Made by a program: the position numbers and the translations under genes. DNA of 64,000 bases. It comes from Polaromonas sp. JS666. Lineage in GTDB: Bacteria; Pseudomonadota; Gammaproteobacteria; Burkholderiales; Burkholderiaceae_C. The stretch spans positions 1 through 64,000 of the forward strand of contig NZ_FNHX01000009.1 of assembly GCF_900103405.1 (NCBI RefSeq). The letters run 5' to 3'. Shown piece by piece: positions 34,452 through 42,493 of the stretch; within the stretch, counting starts at the first letter, position 1, and each line of letters opens with the position of its first letter. Under the pieces are notes generated by a model. That model had not been told where the DNA came from. It searched no databases and saw only the letters and a list, made by a program, of their open reading frames with translations.

Positions 34452-35484
34452 GCCGGGGGCAAAACGGGCGCCGGCGCCGGCACCGCGCCGTCCTGCGCGC
34501 AGGTGGCCGTCTGTGGCGCTGCGGCTGGTGGGCGCCGCCCTGCTGTGCCTGCTGTTGCTGCTGGGGCTGTCATGGGTGCGCATGCTGTGGGTCGAAGACC
34601 GCAGCCCGCGCCAGGCCGCGCCGGCGCAGGGGCGCTGGCTGCATGCGCATGATGTTGAACTTTATGTGCAGGAATTCGGCGACCCGGCCGCGCCGCCGCT
34701 GCTGTTGACCCACGGCACAGGCGCCTGGAGCGGCACCTGGGACCAGAACGTGCAGGCCATGGCCGCGGCCGGCTACCGCGTCATCGCGGTCGACCTGCCG
34801 CCTTTCGGGTTCAGCACGCGTCCCGCTTCGCGCGACTACAGCCGTGGTGCGCAGGCGCGCCGCATCACAGGCCTGATCGACGCGCTGAAGCTCGGCCCGG
34901 TGACGCTGCTGGGCCATTCCTATGGCGGCGGGCCCGCGGCTGAGGCCGCCATGCTGCAGCCCGATCGCGTGCGCCGCCTCATCCTTGTCGACGCGGCAAT
35001 CGGCCTGAGGGAGAATCCCGTGCCAGCGGAAAGCGGCGGCGTGGCGGCCGGCCTTTTCGGCGTTCGTCCGCTGCGCACGGCGCTGATTGCCACGGTGGGG
35101 ACCCAGCCGCTGTTCAGTGAGTTCTGGCTGCGCAAGTTCGTGGCCCGCAAGGAAGTCGTCACGCCTTTGCGCACGGCGATTTACCGCCAGCCTTTCGTGC
35201 TGCATGGCTTTACCGCCAGCCTGGGCGATTGGGCCGTGCAGTTTGCCGGCGAAAGCGGCCAGTCCCTGAGCGAGAGGCCCGAGGCTTATCGCAAGCTGTC
35301 CGTGCCGCTCACTCTGGTCTGGGGACAGGAGGACAGCATCACACCGCTGTCCCAGGCGCAGGCCCTGCAGCGGCTGGCCCCTGGGGCAAGGCTGGTGGTT
35401 CTGCCGGGCGTCGGGCATATCCCGCAAATCGAGGATCCGGCCCTGTTCAATTCGCGAATGGCCGAGCTGTTGAAGCAACCCTAG
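34435..35484 (+). CDS. Membrane-anchored alpha/beta hydrolase
   Basis: The 349-residue protein has a basic, Pro-rich N-terminus, one membrane helix (about 28-48), and an alpha/beta hydrolase domain. The oxyanion region is LLLTHGTGAWSGTWD, the nucleophile elbow is GHSYGG (Ser162), the acid is in VWGQEDSITP and the His in LPGVGHIPQ. The basic N-terminus before the helix places the enzyme in the periplasm. The start codon lies 17 bp inside the preceding gene. A terminator-like hairpin directly follows. Esterase or lipase activity is likely; the substrate is not known. Confidence 0.85.
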   Translation: MSLTTRPGAKRAPAPAPRRPARRWPSVALRLVGAALLCLLLLLGLSWVRMLWVEDRSPRQAAPAQGRWLHAHDVELYVQEFGDPAAPPLLLTHGTGAWSGTWDQNVQAMAAAGYRVIAVDLPPFGFSTRPASRDYSRGAQARRITGLIDALKLGPVTLLGHSYGGGPAAEAAMLQPDRVRRLILVDAAIGLRENPVPAESGGVAAGLFGVRPLRTALIATVGTQPLFSEFWLRKFVARKEVVTPLRTAIYRQPFVLHGFTASLGDWAVQFAGESGQSLSERPEAYRKLSVPLTLVWGQEDSITPLSQAQALQRLAPGARLVVLPGVGHIPQIEDPALFNSRMAELLKQP

Positions 35485-35527
35485 CCGGGTATTGAGTATC
35501 AAAATTCAATACTCCTCGGCCATTTTT
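35485..35527 (+). terminator. Probable intrinsic terminator
   Basis: GTATTGA (35489-35495) pairs with TCAATAC (35506-35512); CCG and CGG outside can extend it. Six T residues follow at 35523-35528. It begins at the stop codon of the alpha/beta hydrolase gene and probably ends the transcript starting at 27892. Confidence 0.55.
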
Positions 35528-35606
35528 TGAGGACTGTATTGTCATCTGCATGATTTCCGGGGCGCCGGCCGCACAGTGGCGGCACCTCAACAACCGCAAG
35601 GTTTTT

Positions 35607-36071
35607 ATGCAGACGCTGATACACCGTGACTCCAAACCCTGGCAACTGCAGGTCTGGGCTTCTTTCCTGATCGCCGTTTTCCTCTGCGCCGTGGGCTTGT
35701 CCTGGCTGCCCGGCAGGGACCTGGACCGCGCCTTCATGGTCATGGGTTATTTCTTCTGCCTGTCGGCAGCCTTTGTGCTGGCCAAGTATGTGCGCGACCA
35801 GCAGCAAAGCAAAGCCGAAGGCAAGCTGGCCGACACGCCCATGTTCAGGCTGGTGGTGTGGGGCGGCTTTTTCCTGGCCATGTCGCTGACCGGCTGGGGT
35901 CTGTGGCGCATGGAGATCAACGAAACCTACAAGGCTTTCCTGGGCGTGAGCTGGCTCTACCTGATCACCTGCAGCTTCACCTTGGCCAAGACCCTGCGTG
36001 ACAGCCATGAGGCCGACCTCAGCGAAGCCCGTATGGGCCGCGCCGCCCGCAACCACGCGGCCAACGAATAA
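35607..36071 (+). CDS. YiaA/YiaB-type inner-membrane protein
   Basis: The 154-residue protein has four membrane helices in two similar pairs: WASFLIAVFLCAVGLSWLPG with GYFFCLSAAFVLAKYVRDQ (each in two parts), then VVWGGFFLAMSLTGWGLWR with SWLYLITCSFTLAKTLRD. That internal repeat is typical of the YiaA/B family. The start at 35607 follows CAAGG; the open frame extends 19 codons upstream without support. Function unknown. Confidence 0.8.
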   Translation: MQTLIHRDSKPWQLQVWASFLIAVFLCAVGLSWLPGRDLDRAFMVMGYFFCLSAAFVLAKYVRDQQQSKAEGKLADTPMFRLVVWGGFFLAMSLTGWGLWRMEINETYKAFLGVSWLYLITCSFTLAKTLRDSHEADLSEARMGRAARNHAANE

Positions 36072-36098
36072 GCACCGCTCGCACACCAAGGAAACATC

Positions 36099-36554
36099 AT
36101 GAAAAATCGACTTTCAGCTTACCTTGCCGCTGTTTGCATCACCGTGGCGGGAAGCGCCGCGTTCAATGCGCAAGCCCAGTCGGAGGCCTCGGCCCTGAGC
36201 GCCGTGTCGGCCCTGCCGGTGGCTTCCGTGGTGGTCGGCGCCAGTGCCGTCGCGGGCTCCGTTGTGGCCGTTCCGGTGGTGTTGTCCACGGCGGGCACCG
36301 TGCTGGTGGTCAAGGCCGTCGAGAGCACGGCCCGCGGAACGCTGTATGTGCTGGAGCGCGCCTCGGACGGTGCCCGCGCCAGCATAGAGGTGGTGGGCCG
36401 GGGTGCGGCCGGCGTGTCCATGGTGGTGGGGAGCTCCGTGGTCGTCAGCGTGGTGGGCGCGGGTGTGGTGCTGTCGGCGGCCGGGGAGGCCATTGCCTTT
36501 ATCCCCAACGCGCTGGGCCGCGCCTTGCTGCATAACGAGCGCTTGACCCAATAA
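36099..36554 (+). CDS. Small secreted Val/Ala/Gly-rich protein
   Basis: The 151-residue protein has a clear signal peptide (1-26, FNAQA cleavage). The mature part is dominated by Val, Ala, Ser and Gly with hydrophobic stretches such as VVAVPVVLSTAGTVLVVKAV and VVVSVVGAGVVL. It ends with a short polar tail. A GGAAA site precedes the start. It is 14 bp upstream of the DUF2145 gene and likely cotranscribed. Homology is not recognisable beyond this pairing; it may sit in or on a membrane. Confidence 0.7.
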   Translation: MKNRLSAYLAAVCITVAGSAAFNAQAQSEASALSAVSALPVASVVVGASAVAGSVVAVPVVLSTAGTVLVVKAVESTARGTLYVLERASDGARASIEVVGRGAAGVSMVVGSSVVVSVVGAGVVLSAAGEAIAFIPNALGRALLHNERLTQ

Positions 36555-36568
36555 GCCGGAGCCATCCC

Positions 36569-37372
36569 ATGAAAATCTTTCTCCCCCTGTTCCTGGCGGC
36601 CGCCATCCTGGGTGCGGCGCCTGCCGCCCAAGCCGGCCGCTCCTGCGAGGCGCGCAAGACCACCCCCCAGGCCGTGGAGCGGGCCATGACGCTCGCCGAA
36701 AAGACACTGGCCTCGCTCAACGCCAGCGGCGAAAAAGTCGTGCTGTTGGCCAGGGCCGGCCAGGATCTCAGCAAGTACGGTGTGCGCTATTCACACTTGG
36801 GCCTGGCCTACCAGTTGCCCGACGGGCAGGGCGGCATGACCTGGCGCGTGGTGCACAAGCTCAACAGCTGCGGCACCAGCGACTCTGCGGTTTACCGCCA
36901 GGGTCTGGGCGAGTTTTTCCTGGACGACTTGTGGCGCTTCGAAGCGGCCTGGGTCGCGCCATCGCCCGAAGCCCAGGCCCAACTGCTGGCGCTGCTGCAG
37001 GACCCGGCCCGGCTCACGGCCATGCACCACAAGCCCTACAGCATCGTCAGTTATGCCTGGGGCCGCAAATACCAGCAGTCCAACCAGTGGGCGATTGAAA
37101 CCATGGCCGCCGCCGCGGAGCCCGGCGTGGCCACGCGCGACCAGGCGCAGGCCTGGCTGCAGTTCAAGGGCTACGAGCCCACGACGCTCAAACTGGGCCC
37201 TTTGACCCGGCTGGGCGGCCGCATGACGGCCGCGAACGTCGCATTCGACGACCACCCCAACGACAAGCGCTTTTCTGACCGCATCGAAACTGTCACGGTG
37301 GATTCGGTCTTTGCCTGGCTGCAAAGGGCCCGCATGACGGACGGCAGGCCCATGATGGTGGTCAGGCTGTGA
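36569..37372 (+). CDS. DUF2145 secreted protein
   Basis: The 267-residue protein has a signal peptide (1-22, AAQA cleavage). It matches the DUF2145 family, with VVLLARAGQDLSKYGVRYSH, a histidine- and tryptophan-containing WRVVHKLNSCGT, and a mid-region SIVSYAWGRKYQQSNQW. The pattern with conserved Ser, His and Cys suggests a papain-like or amidase-type fold, but I cannot assign a catalytic set. It lies between the small secreted protein and the zinc-ribbon membrane protein. Confidence 0.78.
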   Translation: MKIFLPLFLAAAILGAAPAAQAGRSCEARKTTPQAVERAMTLAEKTLASLNASGEKVVLLARAGQDLSKYGVRYSHLGLAYQLPDGQGGMTWRVVHKLNSCGTSDSAVYRQGLGEFFLDDLWRFEAAWVAPSPEAQAQLLALLQDPARLTAMHHKPYSIVSYAWGRKYQQSNQWAIETMAAAAEPGVATRDQAQAWLQFKGYEPTTLKLGPLTRLGGRMTAANVAFDDHPNDKRFSDRIETVTVDSVFAWLQRARMTDGRPMMVVRL

Positions 37373-37409
37373 GCGACGTGTTTGTGATGTTCGGAAACTG
37401 GAGATAAGC

Positions 37410-38438
37410 ATGGCCAATACCTTGCGATTGACGGAAAAATGGATGCACCGCGGCCTCTGGCTGGTGGCTTTTGTGTTCGCCGGCTTCCTGATAGGCCTGG
37501 GCGGCACCGTGGTGGGCGACCTGCCCAAGGTCGAGAAACAGCTCTCGCTCGACGACTTCATGGATGCGAACGCCGCTACCGCGCTGCGCAACGCCATCAG
37601 GGCCGCCGAGCGCGCAGGGCAAGACGCCCAGGCCGCGCTGGAGCAGGCGCAGCTCAAGCGCCGGGCGGCCCAGGCCGATTCGGCCGCGGCGCGCGAGACC
37701 TTTAACAACTGGCTGTCCACGCGGCACGCCACGCAGCTGGCCGAGCAGGACCCGGAGTTGGTCTCGCGCACGCGGGCGCTGGATGCGCTCAAGGAGCGCG
37801 AGCGCGCGGCCGGTGCGGCCGCCGAGGCCCAGCAGCAGGCCGCGCTCGATGCGCGCCAGGGCGCCGCGCGCGAGCGCCGCAAGCTCCGCGAGATGGAGGA
37901 AGCCGCGCAAGTGCAGCTCAACGCCGAATACCGGCGCGTGGAACTGCGCGTCTTTTTGTACCGCCTGGCTCTGACGCTTCCGCTATTGGCGGCGGCCGGC
38001 TGGCTGTTCGCGAAAAAACGCAAAAGCACTTACTGGCCTTTTGTCTGGGGCTTTATCTTCTTTGCCCTGTTTGCCTTCTTCGTCGAACTGGTGCCCTACC
38101 TGCCCAGCTACGGCGGCTATGTGCGCTACATCGTGGGCATTGTTGTCACGGCGCTGGTCGGCCGGCAGGCCATCGTTGCATTGAACCGCTACCTTGAAAA
38201 GCAGAAACTGGCCGAACAGCTGCCTGATGCGCAACGCCGCGAGGAACTGAGTTACGACACAGCGCTCAAGCGCCTGTCAAAAAGCGTGTGCCCCGGCTGC
38301 GAGCGGGCCGTGGACCTCAAGAACACGGAAATCGATTTCTGCCCGCATTGCGGCATAGGCCTGTTTGACCATTGCGTCCAATGCACGACGCGCAAGAGCG
38401 CGTTTGCCAGGTTCTGCCACGCTTGCGGTGCCGGCTGA
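37410..38438 (+). CDS. Coiled-coil membrane protein with double zinc ribbon
   Basis: The 342-residue protein has a membrane helix (about 14-33), a long Ala/Glu/Arg-rich coiled coil (about 55-178), three further helices (about 182-201, 208-229, 238-254) and a cytoplasmic C-terminus. That tail carries four CxxC knuckles (Cys294/297, 311/314, 322/325, 336/339), enough for two zinc ribbons. With an even number of helices, the coiled coil and the zinc ribbons are on opposite sides of the membrane. The start has a GGAGA site. Its stop overlaps the next start (TGATG). Function unknown; a link between envelope and cytoplasm is an inference. Confidence 0.8.
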   Translation: MANTLRLTEKWMHRGLWLVAFVFAGFLIGLGGTVVGDLPKVEKQLSLDDFMDANAATALRNAIRAAERAGQDAQAALEQAQLKRRAAQADSAAARETFNNWLSTRHATQLAEQDPELVSRTRALDALKERERAAGAAAEAQQQAALDARQGAARERRKLREMEEAAQVQLNAEYRRVELRVFLYRLALTLPLLAAAGWLFAKKRKSTYWPFVWGFIFFALFAFFVELVPYLPSYGGYVRYIVGIVVTALVGRQAIVALNRYLEKQKLAEQLPDAQRREELSYDTALKRLSKSVCPGCERAVDLKNTEIDFCPHCGIGLFDHCVQCTTRKSAFARFCHACGAG

Positions 38439-39856
38439 TGCGCTTCGATCCATCGCGCAGGAGAGCGCTATCGGTGATCGCGGGCGGCGCGGCGCTGGCG
38501 CAGCTGAATGCCGAGGCGAAGTGCCCGGCCGATCCGCTGGAGGTGTGCAATGTCACGCACCTCAGTTCGGTGAAGATGGCCGAAATCGCAGAGATCCGCG
38601 GAACCGATGACGTGCGGCGGGCGTTGAAAAAGTGGCAGGGCCCTGTGAGCGTCGGCGGCGGCAGATTCAGCATGGGCGGGCAGACCGCGATTCACGGCGG
38701 CTTGCAACTGGATATGCGCGCCATGAATGGGTTGGTGAAATTCGACACCGCCAAACGAATCGCCAGAGTCCAGGCCGGGATGCGGTGGCGCGATTTGCAG
38801 ACAATCCTCGACCCGCAGGGGCTGGCGGTCCAGACCATGCAGAGCTACGCCAGTTTCACGGTGGGAGGCTCGGTGTCGGTGAATTGCCATGGGCGTTATG
38901 TCGGGCACGGGCCAGTCGGACGGTCTGTCAGGGCGCTGCAGATGGTTTTGCCTGATGGTGAGGTGCTTGAGGCCAGCAGGCAAACCAATTCAGAGCTTTT
39001 TCATGCCGCCATTGGCGGGTATGGGGGCATAGGAGTCATCACGGAAATTGAACTGGATCTCGATGAGAACTTCCGGATAGAAAGATCGACGAGCCGAGTT
39101 TCCATTGAGGACTATCCGGGCTGGTTCCGCGAAAAAATTCAGGCCAACCCGAATGCGCTATTGCACAACGCCGATTTATTCCCGGACCGGTTTGACTATC
39201 CGCATTGCGTCACATGGTCACGGACCGACAGGCCTTTGACCGTTCATGAGAGGCTGACACCGCCGGGCCGTCCCTACACCAAAGAGAAACTTTTCTTCTG
39301 GGCCATGACGGAGTTACCTGGCGGGGCGTTGCTTCGCGGAAAAGCCGCTACCGCCATCGAGGACAGCCCAGCGGTGGTGTGGCGCAACCATGAAGCCAGC
39401 CTTGATGTTGCGCAGCTTGAGCCTGCCAGCCGGGATTTTTCCACTTATGTTTTGCAGGAGTACTTTATCCCGGAGCGCCACTTCACAAGCTTCGCGCGAA
39501 AGATGTCCAGCCTGTTGCAGTCGACTCCCACGGGTGTGGTGAATGTCTCAATACGCCACTCCCCAGCCGACCGCGCGGTATGGATGGCTTGGGCCAGGCA
39601 GGATGTGTTTTCCTTCGTGATTTACTATAAACAGGGCCTGTCGGTCCATGCGCAGCGACACGCCGCGCAATGGACCCGTTCAATGATCGACCTGGCGCTC
39701 TCGCATGAAGGCACCTACTACCTGCCGTACCAGTTGCACGCGACGCAGGAACAATTTCTTCGTGCTTACCCGCAGGCATCCAGGTTTAACAAGTTGCGGC
39801 AGCAAATTGGCGCATCGCGGCTCACGAATACCTTGTGGTCGCAGTACCAGGTCTGA
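38438..39856 (+). CDS. Second GULO-type FAD oxidase, probably Tat-exported
   Basis: The 472-residue protein is a close paralogue of the oxidase half of the protein at 31135-33408. Aligned landmarks include VSVGGGRFSMGG, TVGGSVSVNCHGRY, IGGYGGIGVITE, QLEPASRDFSTYVLQEYFIP and YYLPYQLHAT. It lacks the methyltransferase. Arg76 replaces the His expected to hold FAD covalently. The N-terminus (SRRRALSVIAGGAAL) resembles a twin-arginine signal; the cytoplasmic paralogue has none. Its start overlaps the preceding stop codon. The coding sequence is less GC-rich than its neighbours, especially around 38990-39200, which hints at a separate origin. Confidence 0.8.
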   Translation: MRFDPSRRRALSVIAGGAALAQLNAEAKCPADPLEVCNVTHLSSVKMAEIAEIRGTDDVRRALKKWQGPVSVGGGRFSMGGQTAIHGGLQLDMRAMNGLVKFDTAKRIARVQAGMRWRDLQTILDPQGLAVQTMQSYASFTVGGSVSVNCHGRYVGHGPVGRSVRALQMVLPDGEVLEASRQTNSELFHAAIGGYGGIGVITEIELDLDENFRIERSTSRVSIEDYPGWFREKIQANPNALLHNADLFPDRFDYPHCVTWSRTDRPLTVHERLTPPGRPYTKEKLFFWAMTELPGGALLRGKAATAIEDSPAVVWRNHEASLDVAQLEPASRDFSTYVLQEYFIPERHFTSFARKMSSLLQSTPTGVVNVSIRHSPADRAVWMAWARQDVFSFVIYYKQGLSVHAQRHAAQWTRSMIDLALSHEGTYYLPYQLHATQEQFLRAYPQASRFNKLRQQIGASRLTNTLWSQYQV

Positions 39857-39904
39857 GGCCAGTGCCGTTCGAGAAAGGCCGGCGCAAGCCCCTAGATGTC
39901 CGGC

Positions 39905-40915
39905 TCAGGCCAGTGGACGGCCGAAGAAGGGATAGCCCGGGTCGTTGTAGCCATGGCTGGACGCGTGGCCGGGTATCACCAGTTCATTGACAAAGGCCTC
40001 GTCGTCCTTGTCCAGTACCAGGTCCACCGCGCCGTACACGTCTTCCAGGTGCGGCAGGGTGCGCGGGCCGACGATGACCGAGCTGACCAGCGGGTTGGCC
40101 AGCACCCAGGCCGCGGCGAACTGGCCGGGCACCTGGCCTTTGCCTTCGCAACGGGCCGTGATCTTCTGCGCGATCAGCAGTGACTCTTCACGGAACTCGG
40201 TTTCCAGGATGCGTTTGTCGCCGCTGCCGGCGCGCGTGCCTTCGGCTGGCGGCTGGCCGGGCGGGTACTTGCCGGTGAGCACGCCGCGCGCCAGCGGGCT
40301 GTAGGGCACCACGCCCAGGCCGTAATGGCCGCAGGCCGGCAGGATCTCGACTTCCGGGCCGCGATTGAGCAGGTTGTAGTAAGGCTGGCACACGGCGGGT
40401 TGCGGCACGCCCAGTTCCTTGCACAGCCGCACCACCTCGGCGATGCGCCAGCCGCGGAAGTTGGACAGGCCAAAGCTGCGCAGCTTGCCGGCGCGTATCA
40501 AATCGCCCAGCGCGCGCACCGCTTCTTCGAGGTTTTCCTCGTGGTAGTCGCGGTGCAGGTAAAGGATGTCCAGGTAGTCGGTCTGCAGCCGCGCGAGGAT
40601 GGCGTCGGTCTGCTGCACCAGCCAGCGGCGCGAGTAATGGCTTTCGTTGATGTTGTCGCTGACCGCATTGCCCAGCTTGCTGGCCAGCACCCAGTGCTGC
40701 CGCTGGCCGGCCAGCAGCTTGCCCACGTCCTTTTCAGACTGGCCCTGGTTGTAGACGTCGGCGGTGTCTATGAAGTTGAGGCCGTGCTCGCGGGCCGAGG
40801 CCACGATGCGTGCCGCTTCCTCAAAAGGCGTCTGCTTGCCGAACATCATGGTGCCCAGGCACAGGACGGAGACTTTGAGGTTGCTGTTTCCAAGGCGGCG
40901 GTATTGCATGGTCAT
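39905..40915 (-). CDS. Aldo/keto reductase
   Basis: This NADPH-dependent (beta/alpha)8-barrel oxidoreductase of about 336 residues reduces aldehydes or ketones. The catalytic residues are seen as Asp and Tyr in FIDTADVYNQG, Lys in LASKLGNAV and His in LYLHRDYHE. The C-terminal cofactor loop VSSVIVGPRTLPHLED is typical. The frame can start at TTG (40933), ATG 40915 or ATG 40909; none has a strong Shine-Dalgarno, and I chose 40915. The upstream 220 bp are AT-rich and hold promoters for this and the divergent lipoprotein gene. Substrate unknown. Confidence 0.9.
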   Translation of the reverse strand: MTMQYRRLGNSNLKVSVLCLGTMMFGKQTPFEEAARIVASAREHGLNFIDTADVYNQGQSEKDVGKLLAGQRQHWVLASKLGNAVSDNINESHYSRRWLVQQTDAILARLQTDYLDILYLHRDYHEENLEEAVRALGDLIRAGKLRSFGLSNFRGWRIAEVVRLCKELGVPQPAVCQPYYNLLNRGPEVEILPACGHYGLGVVPYSPLARGVLTGKYPPGQPPAEGTRAGSGDKRILETEFREESLLIAQKITARCEGKGQVPGQFAAAWVLANPLVSSVIVGPRTLPHLEDVYGAVDLVLDKDDEAFVNELVIPGHASSHGYNDPGYPFFGRPLA

Positions 40916-41156
40916 CTTTGCGGCAAAAAACAATGAAAGGAAAAGCGAAAGGGAGAGGCCTGATGTTGCCTCAGCTTGTTGTCTTGCGCTGTGGGTCGGC
41001 TATTTCGCGGATGGCCGGCAGTCCGAATTTCGATGAAGTATCTGATTTTGATGCTTGTCGTACAAATTTGATGGTCTTGTATCTTTAAATGCAACCTTTT
41101 GAGCGCCCCGCCGCACACTGCGCCCACAAGCATGTGCTTGGGCCTTCGGGTTATTT

Positions 41157-41639
41157 ATGAAGATCGTTTCTTCTTTGTTCTCTCTGCCACGCCTCTCACG
41201 GTTGTCTCGCCGCACGGCTCTGGCCGCTGCGGTGCTGGGCGCCACGGCCCTGACGGGCTGCTATGTTGTGCCGGTCCAGCCCAGCCATCCGCCGGTCACT
41301 TCCACGGTCTACGTCACGCCGGCCGTCCCGGCCAGCACGACGTTTGCGGCGCGGCTGTACCCGGCCAACGACATGGCCCGTGCCTACGGCATGGTGGGCG
41401 CGGTGGTGACCAATGACATGAACGGGCGCGGGACTTTCACCACCAACATCAACGGCGAGAGCTTTAGCGGGGAGGCCACGCGCATCGCGGGCTCATCGAC
41501 GCGAGAAGGCGTGGCCAATGGCTCGGGCAGCCGCGGCAACTACATCAGCTGCCGCTACCAGATGAACTCGTCCACCCTGGGCACCGGGCAGTGCAGGCTG
41601 TCCAACGGCGCCGAGTTCACCATGCATGTGGGCGGCTGA
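41157..41639 (+). CDS. Putative lipoprotein
   Basis: The 160-residue protein has a long N-terminal basic region and a lipobox ALTGC (Cys35). A Pro/Thr/Val linker follows, then a small beta-rich domain (about 65-160) with GRGTFTTNINGESFSGEATR and a pair of cysteines (Cys-Arg-Tyr-Gln and Gln-Cys-Arg-Leu). The design resembles small outer-membrane lipoproteins found in betaproteobacteria. It is convergent with the YaeF-like gene. Function unknown. Confidence 0.75.
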   Translation: MKIVSSLFSLPRLSRLSRRTALAAAVLGATALTGCYVVPVQPSHPPVTSTVYVTPAVPASTTFAARLYPANDMARAYGMVGAVVTNDMNGRGTFTTNINGESFSGEATRIAGSSTREGVANGSGSRGNYISCRYQMNSSTLGTGQCRLSNGAEFTMHVGG

Positions 41640-41646
41640 ACTTCGT

Positions 41647-41678
41647 GCGGAGCGGTTCTATTGACCGAACTGCTCCGC
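41647..41678. terminator. Convergent hairpin, possible bidirectional terminator
   Basis: GCGGAGCGGTTC (41647-41658) pairs with GAACTGCTCCGC (41667-41678) at 11 of 12 positions around an 8-nt loop. It sits between the stop codons of two convergent genes and overlaps the end of the minus-strand one. There is no T-run. Confidence 0.45.
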
Positions 41679-42446
41679 CGCCGCGACCTGCGGGGCCGCC
41701 TTGAGGTGGCCCACATACTGCAGCGGCTTGTGAATCCGGATGGAGGGCACGTCGCCCTCCCTCATGTGCAGCAGGTCGCCGGGGTTGATCAGGCGCGGGT
41801 CGGCGTCGGTGAGCGGCAGGTCCGCGCTGCGGTAGGCCTCCAGGATGAACTGCGAGCAGAAGAACTGGTCGTTGCGCCCCAGGCCCAGCTGCACGGCCGC
41901 GATGCCGCGTATGCAGAAGTCGCGCACCATGGACGGCACCAGCGGCAGTTCGCACATGCGCCGCTCCAGTGCGAAGGGGGCCTGCAGCATCACGCCGACG
42001 TAGTTGTATTTCTGGCCTTCGTGGCGGGCCACAAAGGTATTGATCTTCACGGCCTGCCCCGCCGTGAGGTCGGGGTGGCGAAAGGCCACCACCGTCGCTT
42101 CGTCTTCCAGCAGCGCGTCCACGCTGCGAATGCGTATGCCCGAACCCACGGCTTCGGCGATCTGCCGGTTGCCCATGTAGACCGCGGCATGGCTCACCGG
42201 CGACAGCGTGATCAGGCGTATGCCGACCGAGTTCAGCCCGTTTTCGGCCGTGAGGATGATGTCGCCCGGGCGCAGCGCGTCGGCGGTGACCAGTTCCCCG
42301 CCGTTGCCCGGGTTGAGCGCCATGTTCTGGAAGCCCAATGTGGGCGCGCCGCTGGTTTCATGCGGCTTGATGGCCGTGGCGCAGCCGCCCAGCCCCAGCA
42401 TGGCCGCCAGGGCCAACATCCCTGCAAATCTGTTGAATCGGAGCAT
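41658..42446 (-). CDS. YaeF/YiiX-like permuted papain-fold lipoprotein
   Basis: The 262-residue protein has a lipobox GGC after MLALAAMLGL (Cys22). It carries the permuted NlpC/P60-like fold of the YaeF/YiiX group: LRPGDIILTAENG, SPVSHAAVYMG with the catalytic His, and DQFFCSQFILEAY with the Cys. These circularly permuted enzymes act on lipids, amides or peptides; the target here is unknown. The start at 42446 has an AGGAAA site; the frame opens 30 codons upstream without support. It lies 47 bp downstream of the ArnT-like gene. Confidence 0.83.
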   Translation of the reverse strand: MLRFNRFAGMLALAAMLGLGGCATAIKPHETSGAPTLGFQNMALNPGNGGELVTADALRPGDIILTAENGLNSVGIRLITLSPVSHAAVYMGNRQIAEAVGSGIRIRSVDALLEDEATVVAFRHPDLTAGQAVKINTFVARHEGQKYNYVGVMLQAPFALERRMCELPLVPSMVRDFCIRGIAAVQLGLGRNDQFFCSQFILEAYRSADLPLTDADPRLINPGDLLHMREGDVPSIRIHKPLQYVGHLKAAPQVAAAEQFGQ

Positions 42447-42493
42447 GGTGTTTCCTCGTTGTTGTTTGTTTGCAGGGGTGGAGCCGCAAGGGG

